Assembly: GCF_964204645.1 (NCBI RefSeq)
Contig: NC_134033.1
Span: 6,980,231 to 7,044,230, forward strand
DNA length: 64,000 bases
Reading direction: 5' to 3'
Source: Tubulanus polymorphus
Taxonomy: Eukaryota > Nemertea > Palaeonemertea > Tubulaniformes > Tubulanidae
The stretch's first letter is position 1; every line of letters starts with the position of its first letter. Both the position numbers and the translations under genes were made by a program. Below the pieces are notes generated by a model, which had not been told where the DNA came from, ran no database searches, and was given only the letters and a program-made list of their open reading frames with translations. Shown one piece after another: positions 58,033-64,000 of the stretch.

Positions 58033-58375
58033 AGTAATAGGGGTAATAGGCTTTCAGGTTAAAGGTTGAATGGTCGAGTTCATAAAAAAATGAAAAATAT
58101 GAAAATAATAACAATTTCTACTTGAATTAGGAGTGAAACTCATAAAAAATGAAAAATAATTCTCACACGCTCGAATTTATTTCAGTCACACTTTACTCAC
58201 ACTTTTTTCTAGCGAGTAAAAATGAAAAATAAATTCGAGTGTGTGAGAATTATTTTTCCTTTTTTATGAGTTTCGCGACTAATTCAAGTAGAAATTGTTA
58301 TTATTTTCATATTTTTCATTTTTTATGAGCTCGACCGCTCGACCTTTGATTTGAAAGCCTATTACCCCTATTACT
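58033..58375. repeat. 343-bp palindrome at the right end of the nested element
   Basis: 58,033-58,205 is an inverted copy of the terminal repeat 58,205-58,375; both halves end in AGTAATAGGGGTAATAGGCT. The inner end has no CTCGCA beside it. The arms differ at several positions, so this is not a simple artefact of copying one sequence. Confidence 0.8.
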
Positions 58376-58504
58376 CTCGCAGTTTCATAAATCTTAAAAA
58401 ATTTAATAATTTCATCTGATTTCATTGTATCTAATTCATTATAAGTTAAATTTTTACTAATAAAACATTTACATTTCCCAGATGCTATTAATATTTCTAC
58501 TTGA

Positions 58505-59553
58505 TTCTAGATTAACAGTTTTTGTTTTTAATACTTTTTCAATTTTATATTCTTGTTCTAGATTTTCAGTAGTTAAACTTAATTCGTCGTCATAAAAGTA
58601 CCCATCAACTTCTTCACCATCTAAATCTCCTAATTAATGTACATATGGTTTTGTTGTTATTACCTTTTTTATTTTATAGATTTTTCTAGTAAAATTACGA
58701 TCGTATCCTTTGTCAAATATCTTTTTATACTTAGAATTTCTAACATTTTGACCAACTTTAAATTTCCAAAAATCACCAAAATCATCTACAAGAAATGCTC
58801 CATATAAATTAGTCCAAACAATTTCAGCATTTTCAGGTTCTCTAGCATCGATAGGTTTCATTGCAATAGAAGAATGATAAGAATTATTATAACCTTCTAT
58901 CAATTTTGGTAAAACCTCAATCCATTTAAAAGTATCATTTGCTGTAAAATATTTTCACATTCTTGTTCTTAATGTTCTATTAAATCGTTCAACAACTGCC
59001 GCTTTTTATCCGATTTTGTTGAAAAATATTCAATATTATGATTATCGAAGAGTTCATGAACTACTGAATTATCAAATTCTTTTCCATCATCAAATTGTAT
59101 TTTTTCTGGCTTTATTTTACCACCTGAAAACAATTTTTTAGAAACTAATGATGTTTGTGCAGCATCTTTTCTATAAAGTTTGAAGCTCCATGCATAACGA
59201 CTAAAAATATCAATTATGTTTAAGATCCACCAATAATCATCATTATCTTTCTTAACATTTTTCATGTCAATTAAATCTCCTTGCCACTGTTGATCTACAT
59301 AACTTACCATTGTTTTACGAGTTTAATATTTTCTAACAATTTTTTTATGTGTTGTATATGTTGGTTGTTCTAACATAAATTCATTCATATGTTCATATTT
59401 AACTAAATCTTGTGGGATTATCTTATCTAATTTATCTTGTTTTACTTGACGCCATATATTTTTGGTAGAAGAATAAGCAACCGAACTCTCAGGGTTATGA
59501 TATAAATTTCTTAAATATTGTTCTTTAGTATTTCGAGTTTTTTTACCCCCCAT
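58505..59553 (-). pseudogene. Polinton integrase, beta3 copy
   Basis: Start at 59,553 (MGGKKTRNTKEQYLRNLYHN). HEY-type N-terminal zinc region is weak. Catalytic core: QQWQGDLIDM (first Asp), IQFDDGKEFDNSVVHELF (second Asp), and in the next frame VVERFNRTLRTRM (Glu). C-terminal part open at 58,634-58,903: GYNNSYHSSIAMKPIDAREP, FKVGQNVRNSKYKKIFDKGY. Frameshifts near 59,320 and 58,970 break it, and the chromodomain is deleted. It catalysed, when intact, integration with six-base duplications. Confidence 0.8.
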
Positions 59554-59584
59554 TTATATATCGTAATGTTCAACTTTATATTTT

Positions 59585-60774
59585 TAATATTGAATATTAT
59601 GTGATTGAGAATTTACGATATTTAATTGCGCATCAGATATGATATAAATGTGTATTTTGAAATTTCTTATTCCTTTTTTCTGTTTCATGAGTAATTGTAT
59701 CCCATCTTTAGTGTTCTGTAATCTTTTCCCAGAACCAGGCAATAAGTTATCCTCTGTTGTTCTAAAAACTAACCATAGTGCATATTTATTACCAGTATAG
59801 TAATCAATTTGATCAATATTACAATTTTCAGATGATTTTACTTTTTCATTCATATAATGTTTTCTAATTTCTGGCCATTGATCTATCATTCTCATTCCTT
59901 GGCAAAATATTTTATTTGCTATACCTTCAATTGTTATTTCTTCTTTTAATATTTCTGGGTTATAATAATTATCAACATTTATTGCACCATTAGAATATGT
60001 AGCAATGGTAAAAAAATATTACTACACCTTTAATAGTTCTTCTTGGGAAGTTAATATTCTCATTAATTATTTCATCATTTGCATTAATAGTGACAATTTT
60101 AAATTTATCAATATAATCATATACTAAGGAAAATCCTTGATCATATTGTGTTTGAATTGTGCTAGCAATATTTTCATCAGTTACTGTATCATATTCTAAA
60201 CATATATTCGATAATTTATAATCCATATCTTTAACAACGCTAGATAATACAATTTCATTAAAAGGAGCAAATGTTATTTCGAATATAATATCTTCTTGAA
60301 TTGCGTATTCATATAAAGGTCCATTATTATTTATCAATTCAAAGTCTAATGGAATTTTATATTTGCTTCCATAAATATTCTTTATCAAATCATCTGCAGC
60401 ATTAGTTACTATTGCGTCATTATTTCTATTTTCTTTTGTTAACCTTAAATCTTTATAATGCATAAATAAATTATAATCATCTAATGAAAAAACTGTTTCT
60501 GTTCCAATCTTTATAGCTAATTTTTTAATTAGATATCTCCCAACATTATCAAAACATAATTATCATCATGGCCAGTAACTTTTATATGGGCTGATAAATA
60601 AATACTATTTGGAACATAAAAAGTATGTTGATTTAATCTCGGGATTTTAACATATAAAGTTTCATCAGGATTAATATTAGAAGGATTATGAGTAATTATA
60701 TGATGAGATCTCTCTGCTTTAATAGCATTAGATATTCTAGAATTCTTAGAAGGATTTATATAACTCCCGCTCAT
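59585..60774 (-). pseudogene. Candidate Polinton major capsid protein (double jelly-roll type), divergent
   Basis: About 400 codons in three frames: 60,774 start MSGSYINPSKNSRISNAIKA, then YVKIPRLNQHTFYVPNSIYL; 60,463-59,990 with YKIPLDFELINNNGPLYEYA and IIFEITFAPFNEIVLSS; 59,895-59,584 with GMRMIDQWPEIRKHY. The arrangement of P-L-D-F-E, then an I-x-F-E-I-x-F strand, recalls the capsid signature of double jelly-roll proteins, and the position between integrase and D fits a capsid gene. Frameshifts near 60,530 and 60,000. Identification is by motif shape only. Confidence 0.5.
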
Positions 60775-60794
60775 TTATTTAACAAAAAAATTAA

Positions 60795-62249
60795 TTATTT
60801 ATTTTTTATCATATTCACTAACCCAAAAATAATAGCACTAACAATTGTAATTAAAAATAAAATAATATGTTCAGCAGCAAAACTAAGAATATTTCCAGCA
60901 GATTTTAATACAAAACCAACAATTGATGCTATAACTCCGGGTAAAGCTGCAGCAGATTTTTTAGATAGTTCCCATAGATATTTTGCTAATTTTTTTAAAC
61001 CATCTTTAACTTTATCTTGTATAGAATTATTATGACTTGGAGGTTTATCCGGTTTATTGGGTGTAGGCGTAGATTTTAATGAATTTGAAATAGCTAAACC
61101 AATTGTTGTAAATAACATAGTTACAGCTGTTAGAATTGAAAGAATTGTTATACCTTCTAGTTTGAATAATAATTTTATTCTATCTTTTAATGATATTTCA
61201 GAATTTGGTTTTATCAACAAATCTTTAAAAATAACTTTTAACGTATTAATATTATAATCATATGATTTTAATGATAATTTAATTTCTTCTTTCTGTAATT
61301 CTATGTTATATTCTAAATCATCTTTTCCTTTTTCTAAATATGCATTTCTTTTTTTAAATTTAATTTCTTCAATAACTTTATTATCTCCATCTAATTTTAA
61401 TTGTTCTATTTCTTTAATTTTATCAGTTCTATCTTTTTCTAAAGTTCTAATTTTAAAATCTCTTATACTTTTATCATGCGCAATTTCATCAGATGCAAGT
61501 CTTATTACTTATAATTTCTCTAATTGCTTTATCAGAAAATATATCTAATTCTTCTAATTCTTGATCTGTTGCGTCAAGTAACCCATTTGGTAAAAGTTTT
61601 TCGATTGGAACTTTATTTGATTTAAGTTTACTAGTTTTGGAAGTTATATCCTGTTCAGAAGTTGTGTCTGTTTCTAAATTATTTTTGATTATTTCAAATA
61701 ATTCATTAATTCTTTGTTTAAATACTCTTTTTTATTTATTTCTGTGTCGGTAACATTTTCTATTTCATTGCTATTACTTATTCTTTTTATTCTAGATGAT
61801 TCTAAATTATTCAAAGTTGATTCTGCTAATATTTTGTTTTGATTCTTATAAGTGATATTAATATAATAATCATCTTTAAAATGATAGTTATATTCACCAT
61901 CTAAAGATTTTGATTCTTGTACTAAATATCTGGCACCTCTATCATTTATATCATATCCAGATTTTTCAAATATAGGTTTAAAATTATTTATATATTCATT
62001 ATATTCTAAATGCTGTCTTACTAAATCTGGATTTTCATTTTCAATATTTATTCTCCGTCCAGCTCTTCTATCAAAATCGCCTGTTGTTATTATATTATCA
62101 TTAAAACCACTATCCGCTAAATTATTATTATATTCTGGCATATTACCGTCATTAAAACTTGTTTCATTAAAATCAGGTGGTTGTTCTTCAGTTATGCCGG
62201 GTTCATCAAAAGTATCCATTCCAATATCTTCTCCACCTTCTACATCCAT
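60795..62249 (-). pseudogene. Polinton protein D: acidic N-terminus, coiled coil, membrane segments
   Basis: Start 62,249 (MDVEGGEDIGMDTFDEPGIT). 187 codons are open, then two frameshifts (about 61,720 and 61,500) lead through a Lys/Glu coiled coil (KIKEIEQLKLDGDNKVIEEI) to an open 141-codon part at 60,795-61,220. That part has helix ILSILTAVTMLFTTIGLAIS, linker KSTPTPNKPDKPP, KKSAAALPGVIASIVGFVLK and a last helix HIILFLITIVSAIIFGLVNM. Long coiled coil with C-terminal hydrophobic helices suggests a virion membrane or penton-associated protein; inference. It might be two genes. Confidence 0.6.
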
Positions 62250-62422
62250 TTATATAATAAAAAAATTAACATTAAAAATAAAATATTCCTCCTATTACAA
62301 TTCCTTTACAAGTAATAGCTAATTTAGTATTTTTCATGTGATTTATTATCATTATTACTTTTAATTATTTCATGTTGAATATTATCCGTTTTTATATTTT
62401 CTGTAGTATTGTTATCTTTTAT
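62250..62422. other. Region between genes D and E
   Basis: Short AT-rich gap; the minus strand can be read as an extension of E to a stop at 62,324 if the in-frame stop at 62,423 is ignored. Confidence 0.35.
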
Positions 62423-63652
62423 TTAATTATCATTATCCAATTTAATATTTTTAGTTTTAGTTTCAGTTGATTGAATATGCTTTTTAATTTTTTCACCTTC
62501 CATTTGTTTTGTAGCAGTAATAATCTTTTTATTAATATCATTTAATCCAAACTTATTATTTTTTGTTGCCGTTTTAATCAGATTATTATGACCAATTATA
62601 TTTCCGATTTTTAATATCAAATCATTTGAAATAATTAACAAATTAGGGCCTATACAATAATTTAATTTTACATGCGATTTATCTAAATAATTTTGGTACC
62701 TAACTATGTTTTCTGGAATCGATCTATTTTTATCATTATGAATTTAATCTTCAAATAATACTTTGAATTGTTTTTGTGTATCAAATGATGTATTTAAATT
62801 TCCAATTATCGGGGATCTTGTTTCAACTTGTGATCCGAGAATACATATCAAATAAGCTCTAATTGATTGATTCATTCTTTGTATACCAGCTTTAGTAAAA
62901 CCTTCACTATTTTCTAAAATAAAATAAACCCAACCATTATTGTTTTCTTGTTTTAAATTATCATAGAATTTCGGTAATTTATTAAAATTTAATGTTTCTA
63001 AATCCTTAGTTTCTATTTAACCATAACCTAATTTATTATTATAGATATTATAAAAACTATTAGATGGTATGGGAAGTGTGCAATATTCTGCAATTTTTTT
63101 AGGGCAAGGAAGTGACCTTATCGTTCCAAGTTTTGTTTTAAAATCAGAATGATTTATATCTATATTAAATTCATTACAAATTTTATAAAAATTTGATGAA
63201 TTAATATTATTATTTAATTCTAAAATACCTAGATCCTGGTAAAGGGGTCTCTAATTCATTTGATGTCAATCTTATTTGAAAACAAGTATGGAATCTAAAT
63301 AAACTTTGAATTAATTTATATTTTGAATTATTTAAATGACCATTCCAACGAATTCCACATCCTGTCGTTGCACAATACACTGCACAATTTAATTGGTTCT
63401 GCCAATACTTCATATTAGATTTCAATAACCATTGTTTTTCATATTTCATTTTTCAAAAATTAATTAGATATACATGAAATATATTTTCCAACTTTGCATT
63501 AAAATTATTAGTTTCAGTAACATAATATCTAAATTAATTAATGAAATTTAAACTTCATCCCTATATGAAATATCTTTATTAAAATCTTTTGCTGGAATAT
63601 TATATTTAATTGATTTATTATAATGAAAAGCTTTTGATAAACTATCTACCAT
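62423..63652 (-). pseudogene. Polinton protein E (CATTGCGI family, unknown function)
   Basis: Probable start 63,652 (MVDSLSKAFHYNKSIKYNIP), frameshift, then KYWQNQLNCAVYCATTGCGI followed by SLFRFHTCFQIRL and LETPLPGS. After a frameshift near 63,215: CNEFNIDINHSDFKTKLGTI, WVYFILENSEGFTKAGIQRM, NQSIRAYLICILGSQVETRS, and the last 72 codons with a Lys/Thr-rich tail (62,423-62,641). The Trp/Cys/Gly-rich block looks conserved, and I believe similar proteins accompany Polinton-like elements in other invertebrates, without a known function. Confidence 0.5.
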
Positions 63653-63665
63653 TTATATAAAAAAA

Positions 63666-64000
63666 TTAATAATTTATTAATTCTTTTAATAATTTATCCT
63701 GTTCTTCAACTGTTATATTACCATTTAAACTCATTATATAATCTAATGTATTTTTTAATTTATTAATTTCATTTATATTAGATTTTATTTTTTCTTTATA
63801 ACTTTTTATATTTAATTTTGACCTTATGCCGGTTAATATACTTGAACTTAAACCTAAAGCTCCAATTGAGATAGCTAAAGGTGTTAATGATGAGAATATT
63901 GCTAGAAATGTTATTACAGAATTAATTGTAACTGAACTACTAATAATAAAATAATATATAATTTTACTTTTGAAATATTTTTTCTTTTTAATTTTTAAAT
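63666..64000 (-). CDS. Polinton protein F, membrane protein, partial
   Basis: Enters from the right edge. In the minus strand: YYFIISSSVTINSVITFLAI, then FSSLTPLAISIGALGLSSSI, two hydrophobic stretches, then a Lys-rich coiled coil (SKLNIKSYKEKIKSNINEIN) ending LLKELINY stop at 63,666. Fourteen bases upstream of gene E's start. Type typical of small Polinton membrane proteins; no named family. Confidence 0.5.
   Translation of the reverse strand, partial: LKIKKKKYFKSKIIYYFIISSSVTINSVITFLAIFSSLTPLAISIGALGLSSSILTGIRSKLNIKSYKEKIKSNINEINKLKNTLDYIMSLNGNITVEEQDKLLKELINY

Larger units (their letters stand above)
55767..58375 (-). mobile_element. Nested 2,609-bp element with Polinton-type ends and 6-bp target duplication
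   Basis: Ends AGTAATAGGGGTAATAGGCT and its exact inverse; CTCGCA flanks both sides (55,761-55,766 and 58,376-58,381). AGTA-type ends and six-base duplications are the marks of Polinton integrases. Terminal repeats of about 190 bases contain CTCACACACTCGAATTTATT and GAGTAAAGTGTG. Three minus-strand ORFs and a 24-bp minisatellite fill it. No integrase, polymerase, ATPase or capsid gene. The right end is a 343-bp palindrome made of two termini head to head. Confidence 0.85.
55565..58505 (-). pseudogene. Polinton protein A, beta3 copy, interrupted by the 2.6-kb element
   Basis: The upstream part (58,382-58,505) encodes GKCKCFISKNLTYNELDTMK and DEIIKFFKIYE; the downstream part (about 55,620-55,760) has the ARIARIND region and LPIQDENRLYSDLENDYLVM. 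The reading frame is continuous across the insertion point once the element and one target copy are discounted. The N-terminus is deleted into the integrase tail at about 58,505, and the C-terminal hydrophobic part is missing. Confidence 0.65.
54724..64000. mobile_element. Polinton beta3, left end to window edge
   Basis: Begins AGTAATTGGTATATGTGGGT and continues TTTCAGATCAGAGGACGAG; the six preceding bases are AATATA (partner outside the window). Gene C runs right; genes B, A, integrase, capsid candidate, D, E and F run left. No polymerase or ATPase gene is inside the window: the ATPase and chromodomain are deleted between integrase and A, the polymerase should be further right. A 2.6-kb element is inserted in gene A. 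Confidence 0.85.

Overview
The window is animal nuclear DNA: spliced host exons with GT..AG introns, dense transposable elements, minisatellites and microsatellites. The mix of Polinton/Maverick elements, MITEs and tRNA-derived SINEs would suit a marine invertebrate, but I cannot name the species. The only host gene I can support is on the minus strand. It is a TMCO3-like gene (coiled coil followed by a monovalent cation/proton antiporter domain). Nine exons are visible (49,673 down to 12,817); the 3' exons must lie to the left of the window. Its introns are crowded with repeats: intron 5 is 10.8 kb and intron 8 is about 20.9 kb.

Five Polinton/Maverick copies or fragments are present, all AT-rich and decayed. 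alpha1 (1-8,032) carries a type-B DNA polymerase, an HNH-like gene, integrase and small genes. beta2 (about 14,371-16,273) is a 1.9-kb deletion derivative. alpha2 (about 16,940-17,328 plus 31,546-33,624) is split by a 14-kb composite repeat block. beta1 (35,146-about 40,455) lies in intron 5. beta3 (54,724 to beyond 64,000) holds integrase, candidate capsid and further structural-type genes. The termini begin AGTA, with six-base target duplications where both sides can be seen. Names used below for unassigned Polinton proteins: A (family with LKNDYLVMTE and a hydrophobic C-terminal segment), B (small basic plus transmembrane protein whose ORF overlaps the end of A in another frame), C (short gene starting inside the terminal repeat), D (coiled coil plus membrane segments), E (CATTGCGI protein at 62.4-63.7 kb), F (membrane protein at 63.7-64.0 kb).

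Layout: 1-8 kb alpha1; 8-10.8 kb a 2.75-kb element with about 300-bp terminal inverted repeats; 10.9-12.6 kb retrotransposon fragment and an inverted copy of repeat unit U; 12.8 kb TMCO3 exon 9; 13.7-14.0 kb TA-rich foldback; 14.4-16.3 kb beta2; 16.9-33.6 kb alpha2 with the macrosatellite (units U, RT fragment, 31-bp hairpin minisatellite and spacer S, including a nearly identical 2,251-bp tandem duplication); 33.9-34.6 kb TMCO3 exons 8-6; 35.1-40.5 kb beta1; 43.2 kb foldback; 45.4-46.5 kb exons 5-2; 46.9-49.1 kb MULE-like element; 49.4-49.7 kb exon 1; 49.9-52.0 kb TA-flanked element; 53.2-54.6 kb repeats with a duplicated TMCO3 exon; 54.7-64 kb beta3.

The most unusual object is a 2,609-bp element at 55,767-58,375. 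It has Polinton-style AGTAAT termini and a perfect six-base duplication (CTCGCA), sits inside gene A of beta3, carries its own small zinc-finger and membrane ORFs, and has no polymerase or integrase. It looks like a satellite that borrows Polinton machinery. The second is a conserved hairpin-containing motif found four times next to Polinton small genes, with a compensatory base-pair change.
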